From Candidatus Rokuibacteriota bacterium (GTDB lineage: Bacteria; Methylomirabilota; Methylomirabilia; Rokubacteriales; CSP1-6): a stretch of 41,295 nucleotides of DNA. The DNA lies in NCBI GenBank assembly GCA_003220495.1, contig QHSP01000104.1:1-41295 (forward strand). The letters run 5' to 3'. The translations under genes and the position numbers were made by a program. Numbering within the stretch: position 1 is the first letter of the stretch; every line of letters starts with the position of its first letter. This document shows positions 24,567-31,149 of this stretch, one piece after another. The notes beneath the pieces are model-generated. The model saw nothing but the letters and a program-made list of their open reading frames with translations, was not told where the DNA came from and searched no databases.

Positions 24567-25459
24567 GCGACCCGGCGGCGCACGGCCTTGCGGTAGACGA
24601 GATCCGCGGACACCACGTCCTGGATCGCGACGCCGACCGATTTGTACAGGGTGATCTCGTCCGCCGACTGGCGTCCGGGTTTGATGCCCATCACGACCTC
24701 GCCGATCTCGGCGAAGATCTGACCGGCGGCGATCACGTCCCCGGACTCGCGGGTCGCCGCCTCGCGCGATTCGACGTAGAGCCGAGCCTTGCGCACCACG
24801 TCGTCGTCGAGCTCGCGCCAGGTCGGGCGCGGGGCGCCGACCGCGTTGATGTGCGTCCCCGGCGCGAGCCAGGCGCCCGACAGCACGGGCGTCTGCGAGC
24901 TCGTCGCCACCACGACCACGTCGGCGCCCCGCACCGCTTCTTCCGCCGACGCCGCCGCGCGGATCCCGAACTGCCGGGCGAAGGACGCCGCGTTCCGCGG
25001 GCTCCACACGCGGACCTCGCGGAACGTGCGGACCAGGCGGAGCGCTTCGAGATGGCTCCGCGCCTGGACCCCCGAGCCGAGAATGCCGAGCACCGCGGCC
25101 TCCGGTCGCGCGAGCAGCCGGGTGGCGACCGCCGACACCGCCGCCGTGCGCATTTCGGTGATGAGCCGGCCGTCCATCGTGACCAGCGGCTCGCCCGTTT
25201 CGGGCCGGAAGAGCAGGATCATCGCGTGGTGGCTCGGGATGCCCTGGTTGTTGGGGTAAAACGTGACCAGCTTGGCGCCGAGCGCGCCGCCGTAAGCCGG
25301 CATGAGCCCCAGGAAGCCCTGGTGCTCGGCGACCGGCAGCATCACGCGCATGGGCTGAACGACCTTGCCACTCGACAGGTCGGCCATCGCCTTCGCCATG
25401 GCGGGGATCAGATCCTCCATCTTCAGGAGATCGTGCACCGCCTGCTCGTCGAGGATCAT
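24563..25459 (-). CDS. Ornithine cyclodeaminase / mu-crystallin family protein
   Basis: A 298-residue NAD(P)-binding protein. It starts at ATG 25459 (MILDEQAVHDLLKMEDL), overlapping the VOC stop by 4 bp. Family marks are the substrate-side segments VVQPMRVMLPV, GAKLVTFYPNNQG and ITEMRTAAVSAVATRLLARPEA, then the Rossmann loop LGILGSGVQARSHLEAL, VRGADVVVVATSSQTPVLSG, and GTHINAVGAPRPTWRELDDD with the conserved Asp. It may be ornithine cyclodeaminase, alanine dehydrogenase, or an imine reductase; the family is hard to assign by sequence. It is coupled to a VOC protein on the same mRNA. Confidence 0.88.
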   Translation of the reverse strand: MILDEQAVHDLLKMEDLIPAMAKAMADLSSGKVVQPMRVMLPVAEHQGFLGLMPAYGGALGAKLVTFYPNNQGIPSHHAMILLFRPETGEPLVTMDGRLITEMRTAAVSAVATRLLARPEAAVLGILGSGVQARSHLEALRLVRTFREVRVWSPRNAASFARQFGIRAAASAEEAVRGADVVVVATSSQTPVLSGAWLAPGTHINAVGAPRPTWRELDDDVVRKARLYVESREAATRESGDVIAAGQIFAEIGEVVMGIKPGRQSADEITLYKSVGVAIQDVVSADLVYRKAVRRRVA

Positions 25460-25860
25460 CGGCGACCGAACCAGTGCCTCAGCTCGATGCTGTGTCCGTC
25501 CGGATCGCGGATCTCCGCCCTCGAATACTCGCCTTCGCGCACCCTCGGCCCCCAGGTGATCGGGACGCCCTTCTCGTTCAGATACGCGATGGTGCTCTGC
25601 ATGTCCGCCACTTCGAGAGCCATCATGCGATAGCCCAGGTGCTCCTGCGTGGGCGCGGGCGCGACGGGCCCACCGTACTTGATCAGCTCGATCGATGTCC
25701 CACCGAGATCCAGATAGGCGAGATCCAGCGAGACGCCGAGGCTCGAGCGGTCGATCCGATCTCGTGCGCGGACCTTGAATCCGAGCACGTCGGTATAGAA
25801 CTGCACGGAGCGCTCGAGGTCTCCGGTCACGATCTCGACGTGGTCGATCCTCTTGAACAT
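25456..25860 (-). CDS. VOC (glyoxalase/bleomycin-resistance/dioxygenase) family protein
   Basis: A 134-residue single-unit VOC protein. MFKRIDHVEIVTGDLERSVQFYTDVLGFKV is the first beta-alpha-beta unit with a metal-ligand His in DHVEI; GYRMMALEVADMQSTIAYLNEKGV opens the second, and EIRDPDGHSIELRHWFG ends with the Glu ligand in IEL. The second-unit His position (after GY) is Met, so the usual metal set is incomplete and activity is uncertain. The closest look is lactoylglutathione-lyase-like. ATG 25860 is the start. Confidence 0.87.
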   Translation of the reverse strand: MFKRIDHVEIVTGDLERSVQFYTDVLGFKVRARDRIDRSSLGVSLDLAYLDLGGTSIELIKYGGPVAPAPTQEHLGYRMMALEVADMQSTIAYLNEKGVPITWGPRVREGEYSRAEIRDPDGHSIELRHWFGRR

Positions 25861-25880
25861 GAAAGCCTCCTGGGGCGCAG

Positions 25881-26549
25881 TCACCCTCCGAGCAGACGCA
25901 CGACCTCTGCTCGCTTGTGCTTCGTGGCGATGTCGAGCGGCGTCTCGCCCTCGGGCGTCGGCACCGCCCGATCGGCGCCGCTGTCGAGGAGAAGGCGGGC
26001 GAGAGCCAGATCGCCGTTGAACGCGGCTTCGTGCAGCGGCGTGTGGCCGGCCGGTGATCCCCGGCCGTCGACCGGGGACCCCCGCGCGATGAGGAGCCGG
26101 ACGATGTCCGGACGGCGATCGGCGCGCGGCCCGGCGGCCGCGGCGTTGATCGCCAGGTTGGCTTCGGAATTCCGCGCGACGGCCCGCACGTCGGCGCTCG
26201 CGTCGAGGAGCGCCTCGACGGTCTCGCGATGGCCGAAGAACGCCGCCAGGTGGAGGGGCGGCCAGCCATCGTGGGACCACTGCCCCACGATCCCGGGATT
26301 CTCGGCGAGCTGTCGCCGGACGTCTGCGACGAGCCCGAGGGCGCAGGCCTCGAAGAAGCTCGCGCGCGCCCCGTGCTCGAGCAGGAGACGCACGATATCA
26401 TATTGGCCGGTGTACGTCGCGATCAGGAGAGGGGAATTCCCGCGCTCGTCGCGGGCGTTCGCCAGATCCGGACCGGCCGCCACCAGCTCAGCGACGGTCT
26501 CCGCCTCACCGCGACGAATGGCGCCGAGCAGGTCGGCGATTCCGCTCAC
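25881..26549 (-). CDS. Ankyrin-repeat protein
   Basis: About 222 residues made of ankyrin repeats. Repeat-like units are ERGNSPLLIATYTGQYDIVRLLLEHGA, DGWPPLHLAAFFGHRETVEALLDASADV, AGHTPLHEAAFNGDLALARLLLDSGAD and EGETPLDIATKHKRAEVVRLLGG; the second carries an insertion-prone loop before the next (ARNSEANLAINAAAAGP). No signal peptide is seen, so it is cytoplasmic. I chose GTG 26549 (VSGIADLLGAIRRGEAE) because the frame upstream runs into the VOC gene; no clear Shine-Dalgarno supports it. It sits between two VOC genes in one strand block. Ankyrin proteins bind partner proteins; the partner is unknown. Confidence 0.82.
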   Translation of the reverse strand: MSGIADLLGAIRRGEAETVAELVAAGPDLANARDERGNSPLLIATYTGQYDIVRLLLEHGARASFFEACALGLVADVRRQLAENPGIVGQWSHDGWPPLHLAAFFGHRETVEALLDASADVRAVARNSEANLAINAAAAGPRADRRPDIVRLLIARGSPVDGRGSPAGHTPLHEAAFNGDLALARLLLDSGADRAVPTPEGETPLDIATKHKRAEVVRLLGG

Positions 26550-26586
26550 GAGGTTCGGGCCCGCGGGCGAGCCCGGGGGCTGCCGA

Positions 26587-27099
26587 CTATGCCTGCAAGA
26601 AGGCCGGCGTGGGCTGCAGCGCCTCGTCCCACGGCCCGGGGAAGCGGCCTTTCGCGCCCTTTTCCGAGAACGGCCGCTCCCGGTTCCACTCGCTCCGGGG
26701 CTGCTCGTAGTACACCTCGAGGCCGTTTCCGTCGGGATCCGAGAAATAGATGCCGAGGGAGACCGTGTGGTCGGAGACGCTGACCGGGACGTCCTTGTCC
26801 TTGAGCCGCTTGTACATCTCGGCAAGGTCCTCGAGGTTCGCCATGCGCCAGGCGACGTGATTCAGGCCAACTTGCTTTTTCTGCGGCCCCGCGGCCTCTT
26901 CACCCACCTCGAAGAGCGCGATGTCGTGAGCGTGTCCGGAGTCGCACGAGAGGAAAGCGGCCCGCAATCTATTGGTTCCCGGAAACATCATGGTGTCCTG
27001 GGTGTGGAAGCCGAAGACCTCCGTGTACCACTTGTGAGAGCGCTCGGCGTTCCGGACGAAGATGTTCACGTGATCGATGGACACCGGCTTGTACGCCAT
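26587..27099 (-). CDS. VOC-family protein, extradiol-dioxygenase-like
   Basis: A 170-residue VOC protein with a full set of metal ligands: His in VSIDHVNIFVRN, His in VGLNHVAWRMAN and Glu in PDGNGLEVYYEQP. This H-H-E set and the surrounding residues resemble catechol 2,3-dioxygenase/glyoxalase-type enzymes, so Fe2+-dependent ring cleavage or isomerisation is plausible. The C-terminal tail (SEWNRERPFSEKGAKGRFPGPWDE) also fits dioxygenase-like members. ATG 27099 has AGGAG 8 nt upstream. A TATACT hexamer lies at 27141-27136, suggesting its own promoter. Confidence 0.87.
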   Translation of the reverse strand: MAYKPVSIDHVNIFVRNAERSHKWYTEVFGFHTQDTMMFPGTNRLRAAFLSCDSGHAHDIALFEVGEEAAGPQKKQVGLNHVAWRMANLEDLAEMYKRLKDKDVPVSVSDHTVSLGIYFSDPDGNGLEVYYEQPRSEWNRERPFSEKGAKGRFPGPWDEALQPTPAFLQA

Positions 27100-27135
27100 T
27101 TCCCTGTCTCCTGCGGGCAGGATCTCGCTCACCGG

Positions 27136-27141
27136 AGTATA
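27136..27141 (-). promoter_or_regulatory. Possible -10 element (TATACT) upstream of the VOC gene
   Basis: On the minus strand TATACT lies about 36 nt before ATG 27099, in the 70-bp gap after the DsrE-like gene. A near-consensus -10 in such GC-rich DNA is notable, but the -35 region is GC-rich and unconvincing. Confidence 0.3.
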
Positions 27142-27169
27142 CCCCACCGGGGCCGAGGCTCGCGACCAC

Positions 27170-27529
27170 CTACTCCGTGAGGATCTTGTCCGCCCACTCG
27201 ACGAGCGCCACGAGCGTCGGCGGGTCGGAGAACGAGGCGTTCTTCCCGGCAAGGTCGTCGATCAGGACCCCACGGGCCCGCGAGCAGGCGCCTCAGACGT
27301 GGATCGGCACGCGATGCGCGATCACCTTCGCGAGCGCCTCCGAGAGCGGCGCCCAGCCGACCGGCACGACCGCGGTCGCGACGACCGTACGCATCAGGGA
27401 CACGGCCTCCCCGAGCAAGAAGACCTGGACCTCGTGGCCGGCCTCGGCGAATGCGTTCGCGTGGTGAAACGGAAACGAGGCCTGCGTGGGATCGGCCGAC
27501 CCCCAGGCGCTCTTGATCAGGATCTTCAT
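27170..27529 (-). CDS. DsrE-like protein, predicted selenoprotein (in-frame TGA read as Sec79)
   Basis: Read through the TGA at 27295-27293, the gene gives 119 residues plus TAG (27172-27170), a normal length for small DsrE/DsrF-fold proteins. MKILIKSAWGSADPTQASFPFHHANAFAEAGHEVQVFLLGEAV is the family N-terminus, and VVPVGWAPLSEALAKVIAHRVPIHV leads into U-GACSRARG. In my knowledge of the family the motif is CGACSRARG, so TGA replaces the first Cys of a CxxC pair. After it, 40 conserved codons follow (VLIDDLAGKNASF, WADKILTE). A hairpin at 27279-27265 forms a plausible SECIS. ATG 27529 overlaps the GNAT stop by 4 bp. The likely role is a redox or sulfur/selenium-transfer reaction in the cytoplasm. 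The alternative is a Cys-to-stop mutation leaving a 78-residue stub. Confidence 0.75.
27258..27283 (-). promoter_or_regulatory. Candidate bacterial SECIS element downstream of the in-frame TGA
   Basis: Starting 14 nt after the TGA, GGGCCC (27279-27274) pairs with GGGUCC (27270-27265) across a GUG loop. That is 6 bp including one G-U. Below it, after an internal loop, UCG pairs with CGA (27283-27281 with 27260-27258). Counting the U of UGA as 1, the loop G is position 23 and the loop U is position 24, as in the E. coli fdhF SECIS. The bulged U17 of fdhF is not present; position 17 is a paired G. Confidence 0.6.
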
Positions 27530-28077
27530 CGCGCCATTTCCGCTTCTCCGAGATCGAGTCGAAAGCCCATGACCGTCGTGCCGGGCATGGGCTGAAAGTC
27601 CAGCTCGGGAGCGCGGACGAAGCCCATCCGCTCGTACATGCGCAGGGCGGTGTGCATCATCTCCGTCGTGTGGAGGCTCAGGACGCGTCCGCCGGCTCGA
27701 CGAACGCGACGCGCGCATTCCTGCATGAGCGCTGCGCCGACGCCCCGCCCGCGCTCGGCCGGCGCCACGGCGAGGAGCCGCACTTCGGGCCAGGGCATCT
27801 CGAGCCGACCCCCCTGAGGCAGCTCCAGACGGCGCGGGGGATAGAGCAGCACCGTGCCCACGATGGCACCGTCCCGCTCCGCGACGAGCTGCTCGGCCGA
27901 GCCGACCTCGGCGAGCGAGGCGAGGATGTTCCGGCGATAGCCTTCCCAGAAGGCCGGCATTCGCCCGGCATACTCCTGATAGGCCGCCAGGGTGACCTCG
28001 CGGATCGCCTCCCGGTCCGCCGGTCGCGCGTCGCGAACGAGCAGATCAGGCGCCGGGCTCGGAGAGCAGATCGACAT
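27526..28077 (-). CDS. GNAT N-acetyltransferase
   Basis: A 183-residue acetyltransferase. RDARPADREAIREVTLAAYQEYAGR is the first strand and helix pair, VRLLAVAPAERGRGVGAALMQECARR is motif A with the R-G-x-G-V/I-G acetyl-CoA loop, and MMHTALRMYERMGFVRAPELDF is motif B. It starts at ATG 28077, overlapping the end of the CYTH gene by 32 bp, the only ATG that covers the domain. Its stop overlaps the start of the DsrE-like gene. The substrate is unknown. Confidence 0.88.
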   Translation of the reverse strand: MSICSPSPAPDLLVRDARPADREAIREVTLAAYQEYAGRMPAFWEGYRRNILASLAEVGSAEQLVAERDGAIVGTVLLYPPRRLELPQGGRLEMPWPEVRLLAVAPAERGRGVGAALMQECARRVRRAGGRVLSLHTTEMMHTALRMYERMGFVRAPELDFQPMPGTTVMGFRLDLGEAEMAR

Positions 28078-28597
28078 ACGCTCCGTCGATGAGCTGCTCG
28101 TCGGCGAGGCCGAGCGCCGTCATCAGGGCGCGGGCCTCCTTGACGCCCGCGTCCGGACTCTCGCCCTCCGCCAGGACCACCTCGAGCTCGAGAAAGTGCC
28201 CCAGGCTCTCGACCCGGTCCAGGTGCACGCGCGTGCGGCCCACCAGATACAGAGTGCGGCGCTTTCGCACGCGCCCGGCCGTGCCGTAGGCGAGCGCCAG
28301 CGCCTCGCGCAGAGAATCGGGCGAGCCGGTCGGCGTGATGACGAAGCGGGACTCCTTGGGCCCGGCCTGATTCGCGCGGCGATAGAAGATCAGATTTCCT
28401 TCGGTCGGCGAGAACGTCCGCAGCTTGAGCCGACCACGCTCACAGACGAAGAACGTATCGTCTTGCTCGATCTCGATCGGGCCGCGGTCGGCGAGCGCGG
28501 CGACTCTCGGCGCCATCACCTCGACGCTCTCGATCCGCGCCTTGATCTCCACATTCCGCTTCTCGTGACTCGAGCTCGCCGATGCAGGTGCGGTCAT
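28046..28597 (-). CDS. CYTH-domain protein (class IV adenylate cyclase / thiamine-triphosphatase-like)
   Basis: A 183-residue protein starting at ATG 28597. KRNVEIKARIESVEVM carries a form of the ExExK signature of CYTH tunnel-fold enzymes. Further ligands appear in DDTFFVCERGRLKLRTF, NLIFYRRAN, KRRTLYLVGRTRVHLDRVESLGHFLELEVVL and ELEVVLAEGES, matching the alternating Glu/Lys/Arg strands that bind a triphosphate with Mg2+ or Mn2+. CYTH proteins act as CyaB cyclases, thiamine or inorganic triphosphatases. The short form without a CHAD domain fits the CyaB-like group. It lies between two GNAT genes with 1-nt and overlapping junctions, so they are one transcript. Confidence 0.87.
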   Translation of the reverse strand: MTAPASASSSHEKRNVEIKARIESVEVMAPRVAALADRGPIEIEQDDTFFVCERGRLKLRTFSPTEGNLIFYRRANQAGPKESRFVITPTGSPDSLREALALAYGTAGRVRKRRTLYLVGRTRVHLDRVESLGHFLELEVVLAEGESPDAGVKEARALMTALGLADEQLIDGAYVDLLSEPGA

Positions 28598-28598
28598 C

Positions 28599-29111
28599 TC
28601 AGCCTGGCCTCCGCCCGAGCTCGAGGATGTGCGTGAACTCGCCCCTCTCCGCGCCTGCCCGAAAGCCCATCGCCACGTAGAGGCGCGCCGCCGCTTCGTT
28701 GTCGGTGCGCAGGCGGAGGCTATCGAACCGATCGCGAGCGCTCTCGATGACGCGCGCGACCAGCTGCCGGCCCACACCGCGCCGGCGGAAGGATACCAGC
28801 ACGTAGAGATGCCGGACTCGACCAATACGATCGTCGCCGGCATAGGGATCGACGTTGAGCCCGCACACGCCGACGAGCCGTTCTCCGACCCGCGCGCCGA
28901 ACAGCGCCTCGCCGGGCCGGTCGAACCGGTTGGTCCGATCGGCCCACTCGTCCACCAGGCGGCGAGCGATCCTCGATCCGGCCGCTTCGCTGTCCGCGAG
29001 CAGATCACCGAGGCGATCCAGCGGTAAGTCGTCAAGCCTCTCGATGAGCGCGGGGCTGGACTCGCTCCAGCCTCCCGGCGGCCGGTGAACGCAGCCGCCG
29101 AGCTCGGTCAT
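28599..29111 (-). CDS. GNAT N-acetyltransferase
   Basis: A 170-residue acetyltransferase. The motif A segment is VRHLYVLVSFRRRGVGRQLVARVIESARD, preceded by RVGERLVGVCGLNVDPYAG; NEAAARLYVAMGFRAGAERGEFTH is motif B with the Tyr that often acts as acid. The start ATG 29111 overlaps the stop of the secreted-protein gene by 4 bp, and the stop is 1 nt from the CYTH start. It is the second of three GNAT proteins in this block; the three differ and are not recent copies. Confidence 0.87.
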   Translation of the reverse strand: MTELGGCVHRPPGGWSESSPALIERLDDLPLDRLGDLLADSEAAGSRIARRLVDEWADRTNRFDRPGEALFGARVGERLVGVCGLNVDPYAGDDRIGRVRHLYVLVSFRRRGVGRQLVARVIESARDRFDSLRLRTDNEAAARLYVAMGFRAGAERGEFTHILELGRRPG

Positions 29112-29623
29112 CGCCGGGTGCGGGTGATGATGACTTCGACGACGTCGAATCCCGGAGCCGGCGATGCGGTGCTGCTGAAGGCGACGGCCACCGAATACGC
29201 CGTCCCGAGGTCGGCGCCAGCGGCCGCCTCCATCTCGCGTCTCGTCTGGTCGCTGAATCGACGAAACGTCCCGACGGGATAGTAGCTACCGACGACAAGC
29301 GTCTCGGGCGGACCTTGCGGGTCCCTGAACGAGGGCCGCACGGCGAGCCCCACGCCGGTCTTCGGGTCGGTGGCGATGACGCCCGTGCCCTGCTCACCGG
29401 AACCGGGCCAGACCTTCCACGCCTGCGAATCCACCATGCGCCGGGCTTGCGCCTCCCACTGGGTACGGTTCAGCCCGAAGATCCGGTCCGCGTCCTGCTT
29501 GCTGACGATACGCTCCTGACCCGCCGAGGGCCCGGCCGTGACCACGCACAGCGTGAGGAGGAAAGCCGCGACGAACAGCCCGAGCACGCGGGAACGACCC
29601 CCAGATGCCAGCAAAAATAGCAA
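29108..29623 (-). CDS. Exported protein of unknown function
   Basis: I do not recognise a family. The start is a TTG at 29623, chosen because GGGAGG (29637-29632) lies 8 nt upstream and because translation then begins directly with a signal peptide: a short Arg-containing lead, then VLGLFVAAFLLTLCVVTAGPSAGQE. The mature part of roughly 135 residues starts with SKQDADRIFGLNRTQWEAQARRM. It contains GTGVIATDPKTGVGLAVRPSF, ETLVVGSYYPVGTFRRFSDQTRREMEAAAGADLGTAYSV and ends VIITRTRR. It is probably periplasmic. The stop overlaps the GNAT start. The upstream spacer carries repeated GTGGATT sites. Confidence 0.6.
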   Translation of the reverse strand: MLFLLASGGRSRVLGLFVAAFLLTLCVVTAGPSAGQERIVSKQDADRIFGLNRTQWEAQARRMVDSQAWKVWPGSGEQGTGVIATDPKTGVGLAVRPSFRDPQGPPETLVVGSYYPVGTFRRFSDQTRREMEAAAGADLGTAYSVAVAFSSTASPAPGFDVVEVIITRTRR

Positions 29624-29642
29624 TGTTCGATCCTCCCGTGAA

Positions 29643-29677
29643 GTGGATATGACGAATCCACCGAGAGCGTAATCCAC
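29643..29677 (-). promoter_or_regulatory. Repeated GTGGATT/ATCCAC sites upstream of the exported protein gene
   Basis: On the minus strand GTGGATT occurs twice with a 16-nt period (starting at 29677 and 29661). The second copy forms an inverted repeat with ATCCAC at 29648-29643 across 7 nt. The cluster lies 20 to 54 bp upstream of the TTG start in a relatively AT-rich 77-bp gap, so it could be an operator. No regulator can be named. Confidence 0.35.
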
Positions 29678-29700
29678 ACCCCCCGCCGCGACGAAAAATT

Positions 29701-29901
29701 TTAGGCCGCGAGCCGCCCCAGACACGCCGCCAGCTCGGCCGGCGTTCCACACAGGCCGTCCGCGCCGGCGTCGGTCAGCTCGGTCTCGGATCCATAGCCC
29801 CAGAGCACCCCGATCGAGCGGATGCCGTTGGCCCTGGCGCCCACGATGTCGCCGGCCCGGTCGCCGATCATCACCGCCCGTTCCGGCACGAGCGGCTTCA
29901 C
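29701..29901 (-). pseudogene. HAD-superfamily hydrolase, C-terminal fragment
   Basis: Only 66 residues remain, opening KPLVPERAVMIGDRAGDIVGARANG, which holds the HAD motif III Lys region and motif IV (GDxxxD), and then SIGVLWGYGSETELTDAGADGLC, as in phosphoglycolate phosphatase. The nucleophile Asp (motif I), motif II and the cap domain are missing. The frame is open from GTG 29901, which overlaps the EthD stop, so no room is left for the N-terminus. It is a deletion remnant and should be inactive. Confidence 0.75.
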
Positions 29902-30569
29902 GCGACGATCACGTGCTCCGTCGTGACGATGAACGCGACCGGACCGGGGGCGACGAAGTTCTCCTCGTCGGCCTTGACGCGATCCCATTCGGGAGTCGTG
30001 GTCGCCGCGCGCAGCGCTTCCGCGTCATCGAACCAGATGATGGCGATGCCGTCCCACGCCGGATCGCGCCCGCGGCTGTAGGCCGAGCGCCGCGGGTGGC
30101 TCTGGACGTAACGCCTCAGGGTCGGGAGCGCCGCGCCGAGAGGCCCGTGCACTTCCCGCCAGTGCCGTTGAAATGCCTCGACCGTCATCCCGGGCTTCCG
30201 GCGGGCGAATCCGACCCCTTTCGCCGCGCCGGACGGTGCGGGACCGTCCTTGATCACGTGGTCGTCCGTAATGATCATCTCCATCGTGGATCGATCGATG
30301 AACCGCGCCTCGTCGGCCTGGACGGCTGCCACCTCCGGCGTGCCGCGGAGGGCGTGCATCGCCGCCGTGTCCTCGAACCACACTTCGGCGATGCCGTCGT
30401 ATGCCGGCTCCCCGTCTCGGTAGGCGGCCGGGCGCGTGTGCGACTGGACGTACCGATGCACGCCCGGGAGCTTCGTGACCACGTCGGGGTGCCGGGTGCG
30501 CCAGTAGGCCTGGAACTCATCGACGGGCATCCCCGCCCGGCGCTTGAAGAACGAAAGGGCTTTCACCAT
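29898..30569 (-). CDS. EthD-domain protein with two tandem EthD units
   Basis: A 223-residue protein built from two dimeric-alpha+beta-barrel units. Unit 1 is MVKALSFFKRRAGMPVDEFQAYWRTRHPDVVTKLPGVHRYVQSH to about residue 105; unit 2 is VGFARRKPGMTVEAFQRHWREVHGPLGAALPTLRRYVQSH to the end. The two share the pattern K/RKPGM-x-V-x-x-FQ-x-x-W-R-x-x-HGPL...RYVQSH-x-R and later W-F-D/E-D. EthD was named for ethyl tert-butyl ether degradation, and the fold also binds heme or polyketide-like ligands. A duplication would let one chain form the barrel that usually needs a dimer. ATG 30569 overlaps the end of the GNAT gene by 7 bp. Confidence 0.88.
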   Translation of the reverse strand: MVKALSFFKRRAGMPVDEFQAYWRTRHPDVVTKLPGVHRYVQSHTRPAAYRDGEPAYDGIAEVWFEDTAAMHALRGTPEVAAVQADEARFIDRSTMEMIITDDHVIKDGPAPSGAAKGVGFARRKPGMTVEAFQRHWREVHGPLGAALPTLRRYVQSHPRRSAYSRGRDPAWDGIAIIWFDDAEALRAATTTPEWDRVKADEENFVAPGPVAFIVTTEHVIVA

Positions 30570-31051
30570 GCCTTCACCTCGACCTCGAATACCGGCAAGG
30601 TCCGATCGGGATCGCCTTCCACCGGAGCGGGCACCGTTCCTGTTCGTTGCGCGCCCATCCGCGCATAGAATCCCGCGGCGTACGGGTCGGCCTCGATGAC
30701 CATGACGCCCGGCCGAATGGCTCGGACTCGATCGAGGGCGTGGCCGTACATGTACAGTCCGACGCCTCGTCCGTGCCAGCGCGGGTCGACCCAGAAGTGC
30801 TCGAGCGACCAGCGGTCCCCCCGCGGCTCCAACGCATAGAACCCGACCGTCTCGTGATCACGCGCGGCGACGTAGACCAGCTGGCGTTCGACGTACTCCG
30901 GCGTGATGCGCAGAACAGGCGTCCAGGCCGCCAGCCACGCTTCAGGGTAGCCCCAGTGAGCCTTCGCGGCGCGCGCGAGCTGCGACAGGCGCTCCGAGTC
31001 GCCGGGCAGCGCCGGTCGCATCCGAAGCTCGACGTCGCGCTCGGACTGCAC
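30563..31051 (-). CDS. GNAT N-acetyltransferase
   Basis: A 162-residue acetyltransferase. MRPALPGDSERLSQLARAAKAHWGYP is the first element, LEHFWVDPRWHGRGVGLYMYGHALDR is motif A with the HGRGVG acetyl-CoA loop, and ADPYAAGFYARMGAQRTG is motif B. The start is GTG 31051, with AAGGAAAGG just upstream; ATG 31021 is an alternative. It opens the long minus-strand block that runs down to 24563. The 98 bp above it (31052-31149) hold no gene. Confidence 0.85.
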   Translation of the reverse strand: MQSERDVELRMRPALPGDSERLSQLARAAKAHWGYPEAWLAAWTPVLRITPEYVERQLVYVAARDHETVGFYALEPRGDRWSLEHFWVDPRWHGRGVGLYMYGHALDRVRAIRPGVMVIEADPYAAGFYARMGAQRTGTVPAPVEGDPDRTLPVFEVEVKAW

Positions 31052-31149
31052 GTGGCCTTTCCTTGCTCCGGGGTCGGCGTGATGTGGGCGAGTCGAACAT
31101 AGCCCAGACGAACCTGACGGACAAGCCGCGTCGAGCGGATCTGCGCGGG

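Noticed and set aside
26587-27252. Longer VOC reading frame starting at 27252
   Set aside because: The extra N-terminal residues come from antisense and out-of-frame parts of the DsrE-like gene. ATG 27099 has a good Shine-Dalgarno.
27293-27529. Treating the DsrE-like gene as a complete 78-residue protein ending at the TGA
   Set aside because: It would end before the conserved redox motif and C-terminal helix, and leave 40 conserved codons unexplained.
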